60,669 bases of DNA from Azovibrio restrictus DSM 23866. GTDB lineage: Bacteria > Pseudomonadota > Gammaproteobacteria > Burkholderiales > Rhodocyclaceae. The position numbers were made by a program, and so were the translations under genes. The notes beneath the pieces are model-generated. The model had not been told where the DNA came from, did no database searches, and worked only from the letters and a program-made list of their open reading frames with translations. The stretch covers positions 1 to 60,669 of the forward strand of contig NZ_AUCH01000021.1 in NCBI RefSeq assembly GCF_000429665.1, read 5' to 3'. How positions within the stretch are numbered: the stretch's first letter is position 1; the number at the start of each line of letters is the position of its first letter. Of this stretch, positions 33,211 through 42,010 are shown piece by piece.

Positions 33211-36030
33211 TTAAAGGGTACGGGCCACTTCCTGGATCTCGTAGGCTTCCAGCATGTCGCCTTCCTTGATCTCGTTGAAGTGCTTCAGGGACAGGCCGCA
33301 TTCGAAGCCAGCCTTGACTTCCTTGGCGTCGTCCTTGAAGCGCTTGAGGGAGTCCAGCTCGCCATCCCAGGTGACCACGTTGTTGCGCAGCAGCCGGATG
33401 CGGGAAGTGCGCTTGACCACGCCTTCTTGCACCAGACAGCCGGCAATGGCGCCCACCTTGGAGATGAGGAACACCTGGCGGATTTCCACCATGCCGGTGA
33501 TGACTTCCCGCTTTTCCGGGGCCAGCATGCCGGACAGGGCGGCCTTCACGTCATCCACGGCGTCGTAGATGATGTTGTAGTAGCGGATATCGACGCCGAA
33601 GCTTTCGGCCAGCTTGCGGGCACCGGCGTCGGCCCGGGTGTTGAAGCCGATGATGACGGCACCGGAGGCCTGGGCCAGGTTCACGTCGGATTCGCTGATG
33701 CCGCCCACGGCGCCGTGGATCACGTTCACCCGCACTTCCTCGTTGGAAAGCTTGGTCAGGGTCTGCACCAGGGCTTCCTGGGAACCCTGCACGTCGGCCT
33801 TGACGATCAGGGCCAGGGACTTCACTTCCCCTTCGCCCATCTGCTCGAACATGGATTCCAGCTTGGCAGCCTGCTGCTTGGCCAGCTTCACGTCGCGGAA
33901 CTTGCCTTGACGGAACAGGGCGATTTCCCGGGCCTTCTTCTCGTCGGTCATCACCATGGCTTCCTCGCCGGCGGCCGGCACATCGGAAAGCCCCAGGATT
34001 TCCACGGGGATGGAGGGACCGGCTTCCTTGATGGGCTTGCCGTTCTCGTCGAGCATGGCGCGGATGCGGCCGAACACCGGGCCGGCCAGCACCACGTCAC
34101 CCTGCTTCAGGGTGCCGGACTGCACCAGCATGGTGGCCACGGGGCCGCGGCCCTTGTCCAGACGGGCTTCGATGATCAAGCCCTTGGCCGGGGCATCCTT
34201 GGCGGACTTGAGTTCCAGCACTTCCGCCTGGAGCAGCACGTTTTCCAGCAGCTCGTCGATGCCCAGGCCCTTCTTGGCCGAGACCGGCATGAAGGGGGAA
34301 TCGCCGCCGTATTCTTCGGGGATCACCCCTTCGGCCACCAGTTCCTGCTTGACCCGGTCCGGGTTGGCTTCGGGCTTGTCGATCTTGTTGACCGCCACCA
34401 CGATGGGCACACCGGCCGCCTTGGCGTGGTGGATGGCTTCCTTGGTCTGGGGCATCACGCCGTCGTCGGCGGCCACCACCAGGATGACGATATCGGTGGC
34501 CTTGGCGCCGCGGGCCCGCATGGCCGTGAAGGCCTCGTGACCCGGGGTGTCCAGGAAGGTGATCATGCCGCGATCGGTTTCCACGTGGTAGGCGCCGATG
34601 TGCTGGGTGATGCCGCCGGCTTCACCCGCGGCCACCTTGGCGCGCCGGATGCAGTCCAGCAGGGAGGTCTTGCCGTGGTCCACGTGGCCCATGACGGTGA
34701 CCACGGGAGCGCGGGGCTCCAGGGGCACGTCCTTGTGCTCGGCGTGATGATCGTCCAGGAAGGCATCCGGGTCGTCCAGCTTGGCGGCAACCGCCACGTG
34801 GCCCATTTCTTCCACCACGATCATGGCGGTTTCCTGGTCCAGAACCTGGTTGATGGTGACCATGGAGCCCATCTTCATCAGGGCCTTGATGACTTCGGTG
34901 GCCTTGATGGCCATCTTGTGGGCCAGGTCGGCCACGGAGATGGTCTCGGGCACATGCACTTCGCGCACGATGGGTTCGGTGGGGGCCTGGAAGCCGCCTT
35001 CGCTCTCGCCCTTGGGGGAGCTCTTCTTGCCGTGCTTGCCGCCCTCCTTCCAGCCGGTGCCACCCACGGTGCCACGGGTCTTGAGGCCGCCCTTCTTCTT
35101 GCCGTCGTCCCAGCCGTCCTTGCCCTTGACGCCCTTCTTGTCGTCGGCCTTCTTGTGCAGGGTCTTGTCGGTGGGCTTGGCATCGCTGGCGGCGCCCTGG
35201 GCTGCGGCCGCCTGCTTGGCGGCTTCGGCGGCCTTGGCGGCAGCGGCCTTCTCTTCGGCTTCGCGGCGCAGACGGGCCAGTTCGGCCTGGCGTTCCTGCT
35301 TTTCCTTCAGTTCCCGGGCCTGCATTTCCAGCAGGGCCCGGTGGCGGCGCTCTTCCTCGGCCCGGGCCTTCAGCTCGGCTTCACCCAGGAAGGATTGCTT
35401 GACCACGGTCTTGGTCTTGCGCACCGGGGCCGGAGCGGCCTCGGCGACAGGTTCGGGGGCTGCCTGAGGGGCGGCTTGGGGAGCGGGTTCAGGCTCGGGG
35501 GCCTGGACCACGGGCTCGGGCTCCGGCTCGGGTTCCGGCGCTTCCTGCACGGGCTCGGGCACGGGTTCCGGTTCCACCACCGGGGCGGGCTCGGGCTCGA
35601 CGGCCACGGGGGTCTCGATGACGGGCTCGGGCACGGGTTCCGGGGCCAGTTCGGGCGCGGAGACGGGGGCCACAACGGGCTCGGCCACGGCTTCGGCCGC
35701 CTTGGCTTCGCCGGCCAGCAGCTCGGCGGCGGGGTCCCGCTTCACCAGCACCCGCTTCTTGCGCACTTCCACCTGCACGGTACGGGCCCGGCCATGGGCG
35801 TCGGTGGCCTTGATCTCGGAGGTTTCCTTGCGGGTCAGGGTGATCTTGGTCTTGGTCTCCCCTTCCCCGTGGGAGCGGCGCAGGAATTCCAGCAGCCGGG
35901 CCTTGTCCTGATCGGTGAGGCTGTCCTGGGGCCCCTGTTTGTTGACCCCTGCCTTCGCCAGTTGCTCCAGCAGGGAATCCACAGGCATTTTCAGTTCATT
36001 GGCGAACTGGGAAACGATGGTTGTCGACAT
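33211..36030 (-). CDS. infB: Translation initiation factor IF-2
   Basis: A 939-residue GTPase that places initiator tRNA on the 30S subunit and promotes subunit joining. The N-terminal IF2_N module is SQFANELKMPVDSLLEQLA. Residues ~100-190 are a low-complexity Pro-Glu-rich repeat region (EPEP and VPEP runs), followed by a helical Arg/Glu/Ala-rich part and a second IF2_N-type module. The G domain begins near residue 443: GHVDHGKTSLLDCI (G1), DTPGHEAF (G3), NKID (G4). The C-terminal domains close with GFECGLSLKHFNEIKEGD. The start is 15 bases after the nusA stop. Confidence 0.98.
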   Translation of the reverse strand: MSTTIVSQFANELKMPVDSLLEQLAKAGVNKQGPQDSLTDQDKARLLEFLRRSHGEGETKTKITLTRKETSEIKATDAHGRARTVQVEVRKKRVLVKRDPAAELLAGEAKAAEAVAEPVVAPVSAPELAPEPVPEPVIETPVAVEPEPAPVVEPEPVPEPVQEAPEPEPEPEPVVQAPEPEPAPQAAPQAAPEPVAEAAPAPVRKTKTVVKQSFLGEAELKARAEEERRHRALLEMQARELKEKQERQAELARLRREAEEKAAAAKAAEAAKQAAAAQGAASDAKPTDKTLHKKADDKKGVKGKDGWDDGKKKGGLKTRGTVGGTGWKEGGKHGKKSSPKGESEGGFQAPTEPIVREVHVPETISVADLAHKMAIKATEVIKALMKMGSMVTINQVLDQETAMIVVEEMGHVAVAAKLDDPDAFLDDHHAEHKDVPLEPRAPVVTVMGHVDHGKTSLLDCIRRAKVAAGEAGGITQHIGAYHVETDRGMITFLDTPGHEAFTAMRARGAKATDIVILVVAADDGVMPQTKEAIHHAKAAGVPIVVAVNKIDKPEANPDRVKQELVAEGVIPEEYGGDSPFMPVSAKKGLGIDELLENVLLQAEVLELKSAKDAPAKGLIIEARLDKGRGPVATMLVQSGTLKQGDVVLAGPVFGRIRAMLDENGKPIKEAGPSIPVEILGLSDVPAAGEEAMVMTDEKKAREIALFRQGKFRDVKLAKQQAAKLESMFEQMGEGEVKSLALIVKADVQGSQEALVQTLTKLSNEEVRVNVIHGAVGGISESDVNLAQASGAVIIGFNTRADAGARKLAESFGVDIRYYNIIYDAVDDVKAALSGMLAPEKREVITGMVEIRQVFLISKVGAIAGCLVQEGVVKRTSRIRLLRNNVVTWDGELDSLKRFKDDAKEVKAGFECGLSLKHFNEIKEGDMLEAYEIQEVARTL

Positions 36031-36045
36031 ATATTGCTATCCCCC

Positions 36046-37518
36046 TTACTCGAACCAATGTTCCCGGGCCTTGAGAATCATGGCCTTCGCCTTTTCTTCC
36101 TCCATACCCGTGATATCGGTGAGTTCATCCACGGCCAGTTCGGCCAGGTCATCCCGCGTCTTGATGCCATGGCCCGCCAGTTTGGCAGCCATTTCCTTGT
36201 CCATGCCTTCCAGGTTCAGGAGGTCTTCGGCCACCTGCTCGAGCTGTTCCTCGGCGGCGATGGCTTCCGTCAGCAAAACGTTGCGGGCACGATTGCGGAG
36301 CTCATTGACGATATCCTCGTCCAGCCCCTCGATTTCGAGCATTTCGGCCAGCGGCACATAGGCCACTTCCTCCAGGGTGGAGAAGCCTTCCTCGATCAGC
36401 AGATCCGCCAGTTCCTCGTCGATGTCCAGCTTTTCCATGAACAGCAGACGGGTGGCGGCGGATTCGGCCTCGGAACGCTTTTCGGACTCTTCCTGGGTCA
36501 TCAGGTTGATGGTCCAGCCGGTCAGTTCGGAGGCCAGACGCACATTCTGGCCGCTACGGCCGATGGCGATGGCCAGGTTGTCCTCGTCCACCACCACGTC
36601 CATGGCGTGCCGGTCTTCGTCCACCACGATGGAGGAGACTTCGGCCGGGGACAGGGCGCCGATCACGAACTGGGCCGGGTCGGCGGACCACAGCACGATG
36701 TCGATGTTTTCGCCGCCGATCTCGTTCCTGACGGCGGTGACCCGGGTACCGCGCATGCCGACGCAGGTGCCGATGGGGTCTACCCGGGGATCATTGGACT
36801 TGACAGCGATCTTGGCGCGCAGACCGGGGTCCCGGGCGCAGGCCTTGAGCTCCATCAGGCCGTCCTCGATTTCCGGCACTTCGATTTCGAAGAGGCGGAT
36901 GATGAATTCGGGCGCGGTGCGGGAGAGGATGATCTGGGGACCGCGGGCACCCCGGTCGATGCGCAGCAGATAGGCCTTGACCCGGTCGCCGACGCGCAGG
37001 TTTTCCTTGGGGATCATCTGGTCCCGGGGCAGCAGGGCTTCGATCTTGCCGGCTTCGACGATGGCGTTGCCGCGCTCCATGCGCTTGATGGTGCCGGAGA
37101 CGATGTGCTCCTTGCGTTCCAGGAAGTCGGCCAGAATCTGTTCCCGCTCGGCGTCGCGGATCTTCTGCAGGATCACCTGCTTGGCGGCCTGGGCGCCGAT
37201 GCGGCCGAAGTCGATGGGCTCCAGGGCCTCTTCCAGGTAATCCCCCACTTCCACGTCCGGATCGTCCTTCTGGGCATCGGAAAGGGGAATCTGGGTGAAT
37301 TCGTTCACATACTCGCTGTCGGCGACCACCTGCCAGCGGCGGAAGGACTCATAGTTCCCCGTGTTGCGGTCGATGGTCACCCATACATCCGCTTCATCGT
37401 GGATACGCTTCTTGGTAGCAGAAGCCAGGGCCATTTCCAGGGCGCCAAACACCACGTCCTTGGCCACATTCTTTTCCCGTGCCAGGGCATCCACCAGCAA
37501 CAACATTTCACGGCTCAT
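36046..37518 (-). CDS. nusA: Transcription termination/antitermination factor NusA
   Basis: A 490-residue protein that binds RNA polymerase and controls pausing, termination and rRNA antitermination. The N-terminal RNA-polymerase-binding domain starts MSREMLLLVDALAREKNVAK. An S1 domain (EHIVSGTIKRMERGNAIVEA) and two KH domains (GTCVGMRGTRVTAVRNEIGG and AIGRSGQNVRLASELTG) follow. The C-terminal acidic repeats have helix-hairpin-helix character (LNLEGMDKEMAAKLAGHGIK). The ATG at 37518 was chosen over upstream starts because the family begins there. It is 25 bases after rimP and 15 bases before infB. Confidence 0.97.
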   Translation of the reverse strand: MSREMLLLVDALAREKNVAKDVVFGALEMALASATKKRIHDEADVWVTIDRNTGNYESFRRWQVVADSEYVNEFTQIPLSDAQKDDPDVEVGDYLEEALEPIDFGRIGAQAAKQVILQKIRDAEREQILADFLERKEHIVSGTIKRMERGNAIVEAGKIEALLPRDQMIPKENLRVGDRVKAYLLRIDRGARGPQIILSRTAPEFIIRLFEIEVPEIEDGLMELKACARDPGLRAKIAVKSNDPRVDPIGTCVGMRGTRVTAVRNEIGGENIDIVLWSADPAQFVIGALSPAEVSSIVVDEDRHAMDVVVDEDNLAIAIGRSGQNVRLASELTGWTINLMTQEESEKRSEAESAATRLLFMEKLDIDEELADLLIEEGFSTLEEVAYVPLAEMLEIEGLDEDIVNELRNRARNVLLTEAIAAEEQLEQVAEDLLNLEGMDKEMAAKLAGHGIKTRDDLAELAVDELTDITGMEEEKAKAMILKAREHWFE

Positions 37519-37543
37519 CGTCAGACCTCCTAATCCGCCAGGC

Positions 37544-37984
37544 TCAACCGAAGTCGGGCACCAGACGTGCTTTCTCGATATTTTCCAGATCCAGTTCCAC
37601 TTCGCCCGAATCCAGGCGCAGCGCCACCTTGCCATCCCTCAGACCCAGGAGTTCCCCCTGGAAGTTGCGCCGCCCGTTCAAAGGCATGCGGACACGCAAC
37701 TGGATGTCCTGACCGGCAAAGCGTTGAAAATCCTCAGGCTTCTTGACGGGCCTATCCAGGCCCGGGGACGACACCTCCAGACGGTCGTAATCCACATTCT
37801 CGACTTCCAGCACCCGGGACAGCTGATTGGAGACCGTGACGCAGTCGTCCACGTCGATACCGCCCTCCTTGTCCTGTTTGTCGATGAAGACACGCAGGGT
37901 CCGCCCCTTGGGGGAGAGCTCCAGATCGACCAGCTCGTAACCGAGGCCGTTGACCGTTTTTTCCAGAAGATTGTGCAAATCCAT
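37544..37984 (-). CDS. rimP: Ribosome maturation factor RimP
   Basis: A 146-residue protein needed for 30S assembly. The N-terminal domain is MDLHNLLEKTVNGLGYELVD with RTLRVFIDK; then comes IDVDDCVTVSNQLSRVLEVE, and YDRLEVSSPGLDRPVKKPED, a strong family signature. The C-terminal SH3-like barrel follows (GELLGLRDGKVALRL). The ATG at 37984 starts just where homologues do. It is the first gene of the operon, about 80 bases after the promoter -10. Confidence 0.95.
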   Translation of the reverse strand: MDLHNLLEKTVNGLGYELVDLELSPKGRTLRVFIDKQDKEGGIDVDDCVTVSNQLSRVLEVENVDYDRLEVSSPGLDRPVKKPEDFQRFAGQDIQLRVRMPLNGRRNFQGELLGLRDGKVALRLDSGEVELDLENIEKARLVPDFG

Positions 37985-38064
37985 AGCCAAAATAAAAAAA
38001 TGGGCGCGAAGCCCATCCCAAAAAAAGCCGCGCCGGGAAATCGGCCGGCGGAACAAACCACAGA

Positions 38065-38093
38065 ATTATAACGACTTTTGCCGTCCGAGCCAA
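38065..38093 (-). promoter_or_regulatory. Sigma-70 promoter of rimP-nusA-infB-rbfA, inside an inverted repeat
   Basis: On the minus strand TTGGCT (38093-38088) is followed after exactly 17 bases by a perfect -10, TATAAT (38070-38065). The -35 sits in the loop of a perfect 8-base inverted repeat (GCCGTCCG at 38080-38087, CGGACGGC at 38098-38105). That repeat could be an operator or a hairpin of the upstream transcript. Confidence 0.8.
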
Positions 38094-38154
38094 GGCCCGG
38101 ACGGCATCAGGCATCCGGCCCGGAAGCCGGAGGGGAGCGTTCAGAAAAGGGAAC

Positions 38155-39129
38155 TCAGGGAGTTTCGCCCTGGGCCGGCCTGGGGGCCGCAGCCTTCAGC
38201 CCCGCCATCAGCCGCTTCACGTCCGCCTCTTCCAGTTCCCGGCTCTGGCCCCGTTTCAGCCAGGGGGGCAGCAGGAAAGGCCCGTAACGCACCCGCATCA
38301 GGCGGCTCACCTTGCTGCCCACGGCCTCGAACATGCGCCGCACTTCCCGGTTGCGCCCCTCGTAAAGGCTGACCCGGTACCAGTGGTTGGCGCCCTGCCC
38401 GCCCCCATCCTCCAGGGAGGCGAACTGGGCCGGGCCGTCTTCGAGCATCACCCCGTCCAGGAGCTGGCGCTGGGTTTCGATGGAAAGCTCCCCCAGCACC
38501 CGCACCGCGTACTCGCGCAGCAGTTCGGAACCCGGGTGCATGAGCTGGTTGGCCAGTTCGCCGGAGGTGGTAAACAGGATCAGCCCCGAGGTGTTCAGGT
38601 CCAGGCGGCCCACGGCCACCCAGCGGCCGCCGCGCAGGCGCGGCAGGTTGGCAAAGACGTTGGGACGGCCTTCCGGATCGTCCCGGGAGACGATCTCTCC
38701 CTCGGGCTTGTGGTAGAGGATCACCCGGGGCAGGCGGCTGGAGAAATGCAGATTCACCAGCCGGCCGTTCACCTTGACCCGGTCCCTGGGGCCGACGCTC
38801 TGGCCCACGTGGGCGGGCTCCCCGTTGACCTGCACCCGGCCTTCGGCGATCCAGGCTTCCATTTCCCGGCGGGAACCGATGCCGGCCTGGGCCAGGACCT
38901 TGTGCAGGCGCTCGCTGGCAGGTTCCGGCGCCGCCGGACCGGAGCGGCGCGGGTTGCCGCCCCGGCCGGGGGCGGCGGGACGGGGTGACGGGCCGCGCCG
39001 GGCCGCCGGACTGGTGTCGTCTTCAGGGGCCGGGCCGGCGTCTTCGGGCCCGGCAGCGCCCCGCCCCCGCCGTCCTGCGGGAGGCGCGGTCTTGGAGGGG
39101 GGACGGAAAGGGGTTTTCTTAGGCCGCAT
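38155..39129 (-). CDS. rluB: 23S rRNA pseudouridine synthase RluB-type
   Basis: A 324-residue RsuA/RluB-family enzyme that converts a specific uridine of 23S rRNA to pseudouridine. The N-terminal 70 residues are a low-complexity Pro/Arg/Gly-rich extension. An S4 RNA-binding domain follows (ERLHKVLAQAGIGSRREMEAWI). The catalytic domain has GRLDLNTSGLILFTTSGEL, with the catalytic Asp in GRLD, and YRVSLYEGRNREVRRMFEAVG. Assignment to RluB rather than another family member rests on overall similarity and on the scpB neighbour. The start overlaps the end of scpB by 11 bases. Confidence 0.9.
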   Translation of the reverse strand: MRPKKTPFRPPSKTAPPAGRRGRGAAGPEDAGPAPEDDTSPAARRGPSPRPAAPGRGGNPRRSGPAAPEPASERLHKVLAQAGIGSRREMEAWIAEGRVQVNGEPAHVGQSVGPRDRVKVNGRLVNLHFSSRLPRVILYHKPEGEIVSRDDPEGRPNVFANLPRLRGGRWVAVGRLDLNTSGLILFTTSGELANQLMHPGSELLREYAVRVLGELSIETQRQLLDGVMLEDGPAQFASLEDGGGQGANHWYRVSLYEGRNREVRRMFEAVGSKVSRLMRVRYGPFLLPPWLKRGQSRELEEADVKRLMAGLKAAAPRPAQGETP

Positions 39130-39673
39130 CGGCGAGCTCCAGCAAGGTTGGGTTATGGGGGTTCACGGCCTCCAGGGCCGGCAATTCACTCAGGCTTCTC
39201 AGGCCCAGGTCGTCGAGGAACTTGCGCGTGGTGGCGTAGAGGGCGGGCCGCCCCGGGGTTTCCCGGTGTCCCACCACATCGATCCAGCCCCGTTCTTCCA
39301 GGGCCCGGATGGCGTTGGTGTTCACCGCCACCCCCCGGATTTCCTCGATATCGCCCCGGGTCACAGGCTGACGATAGGCGATGATGGACAGGGTTTCCAG
39401 CACCGCCCGGGAATATCTGGGCGGCTTGTCCGGGTTGAGCCGCTCCAGGTAGGGCATGTACTCCACCCGGGTGCGAAAGCGCCAGCCGGAGGCCAGCTGC
39501 ACCAGCTCCGCCGGTTTGTCCTTCCAGTCGTCCCGGAGTTCATCGAGCAGCTTGCGCAGCAGGTCGTTGGCCAGTTCCTCGTCGAACATCTGCTTCAGGT
39601 CGTTGAGGCCCAGGGGTTCCTGGGCCGCCAGCAGGGCGGCTTCCAGGATCAGCTTAAGCCTGGTCAGATCCAT
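39119..39673 (-). CDS. scpB: Segregation and condensation protein B
   Basis: A 184-residue protein. ScpB is a winged-helix kleisin partner that works with ScpA and SMC in chromosome compaction. Family signatures are ILEAALLAAQEPLGLNDLKQ, then YSRAVLETLSIIAYRQPVTRGDIEEIRG and GRPALYATTRKFLDDLGL. It overlaps scpA by 20 bases upstream and rluB by 11 bases downstream, so translation of the three is probably coupled. Confidence 0.96.
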   Translation of the reverse strand: MDLTRLKLILEAALLAAQEPLGLNDLKQMFDEELANDLLRKLLDELRDDWKDKPAELVQLASGWRFRTRVEYMPYLERLNPDKPPRYSRAVLETLSIIAYRQPVTRGDIEEIRGVAVNTNAIRALEERGWIDVVGHRETPGRPALYATTRKFLDDLGLRSLSELPALEAVNPHNPTLLELADAA

Positions 39674-40511
39674 AATTCACCTCGCTCTCGGCGTTACGGC
39701 TGGCCTGTTTCACGTAAATGGGCTGAAAGGCCTCGGTCTGGGTGATTTCCACCAGGCGCTCCCGGGCCAGCTCCAGCATGGCGATGAAGTGCACCACCAG
39801 GCCCGGAGGCCCCATGCGCGGGTCGAACAGGTCCTCGAAAGCCACATGCCCGCCCTGCTCCTGGAGCTGGCGCAGGATCAGGCCCATGTGCTCGCGCACC
39901 GACAGCTCCTCGCGGCGGATCTGGTGGTGCTTGTGCAGGGAGGCCTGGCGCAGGATGCCGCGCCAGGCCTCCTGGAGATCCGCCAGACTCACTTCCGGAT
40001 AGCGCTTGATCAGGGTCTTTTCCACCAGGGTCTCGACCCAGAGGAAATCCCGCTCGGCCTGGTCCAGGGTGTTGAGTTTCTGGGAGGCGAGCTTGATCTG
40101 CTCGTACTCCATCAGGCGGCGCACCAGTTCGGCCCGGGGGTCCTCGGCTTCTTCTCCCTCGGCGGGCTTGGGCCGGGGCAGCAGCATGCGCGACTTGATC
40201 TCGATCAACATGGCCGCCATGACCAGGTATTCGGCCGCCAGCTCCAGGTTCTGGGCCCGCATGGTCTCCACGTAATCCAGGTACTGGCGGGTGAGCGGCG
40301 CCATGGGGATGTCGAGGATATCCACATTGGCCTTGCGGATCAGGTAGAGGAGCAGGTCCAGGGGGCCTTCGAAGGCATCCAGCATCACCTCCAGGGCGTC
40401 GGGAGGGATGTACAGGTCCAGGGGCATCTGCACCAGGGGCTGGCCGTAGATGCGCGCCAGGGCCGGGATATCCACCACGGCGCCGGCCTCCAGCTCCACC
40501 ACCTGGCTCAT
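39654..40511 (-). CDS. scpA: Segregation and condensation protein A (kleisin)
   Basis: A 285-residue protein. ScpA bridges the heads of the SMC dimer. The core reads DAFEGPLDLLLYLIRKANVDILDIPMAPLTRQYLDYV, the standard family block. It continues with LEAAAEYLVMAAMLIEIKSRMLLP-like sequence (here LELAAEYLVMAAMLIEIKS), and ends with a winged-helix region. The first 30 residues (MSQVVELEAGAVVDIPALARIYGQ) are an extension relative to short homologues. The ATG overlaps the stop of the small membrane-protein gene by 4 bases (ATGA). Confidence 0.96.
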   Translation of the reverse strand: MSQVVELEAGAVVDIPALARIYGQPLVQMPLDLYIPPDALEVMLDAFEGPLDLLLYLIRKANVDILDIPMAPLTRQYLDYVETMRAQNLELAAEYLVMAAMLIEIKSRMLLPRPKPAEGEEAEDPRAELVRRLMEYEQIKLASQKLNTLDQAERDFLWVETLVEKTLIKRYPEVSLADLQEAWRGILRQASLHKHHQIRREELSVREHMGLILRQLQEQGGHVAFEDLFDPRMGPPGLVVHFIAMLELARERLVEITQTEAFQPIYVKQASRNAESEVNYGSDQA

Positions 40512-40801
40512 GGAGCTTCCCGCTCCTGCTCCCGGTGCCGGTAGATGAGCATCAGGTTGCGCACGTAGATGAGCAGCCCCAGGCCCTGGCCGAAGATGAA
40601 TACCGGGTCCTTGCGGTACACCGCGTAGGCGGTGAGCACCGCGCCGCCGGCAATGCTGAAGTACCAGAACGACAGGGGCACGACGCTCTTCCCGGCCTTC
40701 TCGCTGGAAAGCCACTGGATGATGAAGCGGGCCGAGAACAGGGCCTGGCCGAGAAAGCCGATGGCGATCCAGACCAGCGCCTCGTCGAGGGTGAAATCCA
40801 T
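40508..40801 (-). CDS. Small membrane protein with lipid-A-disaccharide synthase N-terminal-like (LAB_N) domain
   Basis: A 97-residue protein with three hydrophobic segments. FLGQALFSARFIIQWLSSEKAGKSVVP is followed by FWYFSIAGGAVLTAYAVYRKDPVFIFGQ. The pattern matches the LAB_N domain, found alone or fused to lipid-A and glycosyl-transfer enzymes. Its exact role is not settled. The start shares a base with the trpS stop (TGATG) and the stop overlaps scpA, so it sits inside a translationally coupled chain although its function seems unrelated. Confidence 0.85.
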   Translation of the reverse strand: MDFTLDEALVWIAIGFLGQALFSARFIIQWLSSEKAGKSVVPLSFWYFSIAGGAVLTAYAVYRKDPVFIFGQGLGLLIYVRNLMLIYRHREQEREAP

Positions 40802-42003
40802 CAGCTGTAATCCAGGCCCATGGCCTCGCGCACGTCACGCATGGTTTCCCGGGCCAGGTCCCGGGCCTTCTCGCAACCGTCGTTGATGATGCGCTTCACC
40901 AGGTCCGGATCTTCCTGGTAGTAGCGGGCCCGCTCCCGCATGGGCGCCTGTTCCTTGAGGATACCTTCGATCACCGGCTGCTTGCAGTCGATGCAGCCGA
41001 TCCCGGCGCTCTTGCAGCCTTCCTGGACCCAGGCCCGGCAGGTGTCGTCGGAATAGACCAGGTGCAGCTGCCAGACCGGGCATTTCAGGGGATCACCCGG
41101 ATCGGTGCGGCGCATCCGGGCCGGATCGGTGGGCATGGAGCGCACCTTCTTGGCCACCGAATCCTCGGCTTCCCGCAGGGTGATGGTGTTGTTGTAGGAC
41201 TTGCTCATCTTCTGCCCGTCCAGGCCCGGCATGCGCGAGGCCTCCGTGAGCAGGGCGCCGGGTTCAGCCAGGATCATCTTGCCCGTGCCTTCCAGGTAGC
41301 CGAACAGCCGCTCCCGGTCAGCCACGGACAGGTGCTGGATCTCGTCCAGCAGGGCATGGGCCTGCTCCACGGCTTCCTTGTCCCCCTTCTGCTGAAAACG
41401 GGTACGCAGATCGTCGTACAGCCGGGCCCGCTTGCTGCCCAGCTTCTTTACCGCCTCCCTGGCCTTTTCCTCGAAGCCGGGTTCGCGGCCGTACATGTGG
41501 TTGAAGCGGCGCACCAGCTCCCGGGTGAATTCCACGTGGGGCAGCTGATCCTCGCCCACCGGCACCTTGTCGGCCCGGTAGATCAGGATGTCGGCACTCA
41601 TCAGGAGCGGATAGCCGAGGAAACCGTAGGTGGACAGGTCCTTGCTGGAGAGCTTTTCCTGCTGGTCCTTGTAGGTGGGCACCCGCTCCAGCCAGCCCAG
41701 GGGCGTCATCATGGAGAGCAGCAGGTGCAGTTCCGCATGCTCGGGCACCCGGGACTGGATGAAGATGGTGGCCTGGCTCGGGTCCACCCCCGCCGCCAGC
41801 CAATCCACCACCATCTCCATGCTGTTCTGGTGGATCAGCCGGGGATCGTCGTACTGGGTGGTCAGGGCATGCCAGTCGGCCACGAAGAACAGGCAGGGAT
41901 ACTGATGCTGGAGCTTGACCCAGTTGGCCAGCACCCCGTGGTAATGGCCCAGGTGCAGGGCGCCCGTGGGGCGCATGCCGGAAAGAACTCGTTCTGCGTA
42001 CAT
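40801..42003 (-). CDS. trpS: Tryptophanyl-tRNA synthetase
   Basis: A 400-residue class I synthetase that charges tRNA-Trp. The HIGH-type motif GALHLGHYHG lies near residue 14, and the KMSKS motif is DGQKMSKSYNNTI. It is some 65 residues longer than the short Escherichia coli type; the additional segment lies in the second half (PGDPLKCPVWQLHLVYSDD, then a Cys pair GCIDCKQP). That longer form is common in proteobacteria. The gene begins 7 bases after the site-2 protease-like gene stop. Confidence 0.97.
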   Translation of the reverse strand: MYAERVLSGMRPTGALHLGHYHGVLANWVKLQHQYPCLFFVADWHALTTQYDDPRLIHQNSMEMVVDWLAAGVDPSQATIFIQSRVPEHAELHLLLSMMTPLGWLERVPTYKDQQEKLSSKDLSTYGFLGYPLLMSADILIYRADKVPVGEDQLPHVEFTRELVRRFNHMYGREPGFEEKAREAVKKLGSKRARLYDDLRTRFQQKGDKEAVEQAHALLDEIQHLSVADRERLFGYLEGTGKMILAEPGALLTEASRMPGLDGQKMSKSYNNTITLREAEDSVAKKVRSMPTDPARMRRTDPGDPLKCPVWQLHLVYSDDTCRAWVQEGCKSAGIGCIDCKQPVIEGILKEQAPMRERARYYQEDPDLVKRIINDGCEKARDLARETMRDVREAMGLDYS

Positions 42004-42010
42004 GATGGTT

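Noticed and set aside
33151..37533. 1460-codon open frame on the plus strand antisense to infB and nusA
   Set aside because: It is a mirror of the real genes in GC-rich DNA: composition is Gly/His/Leu/Phe-rich without any domain, and infB and nusA are certain.
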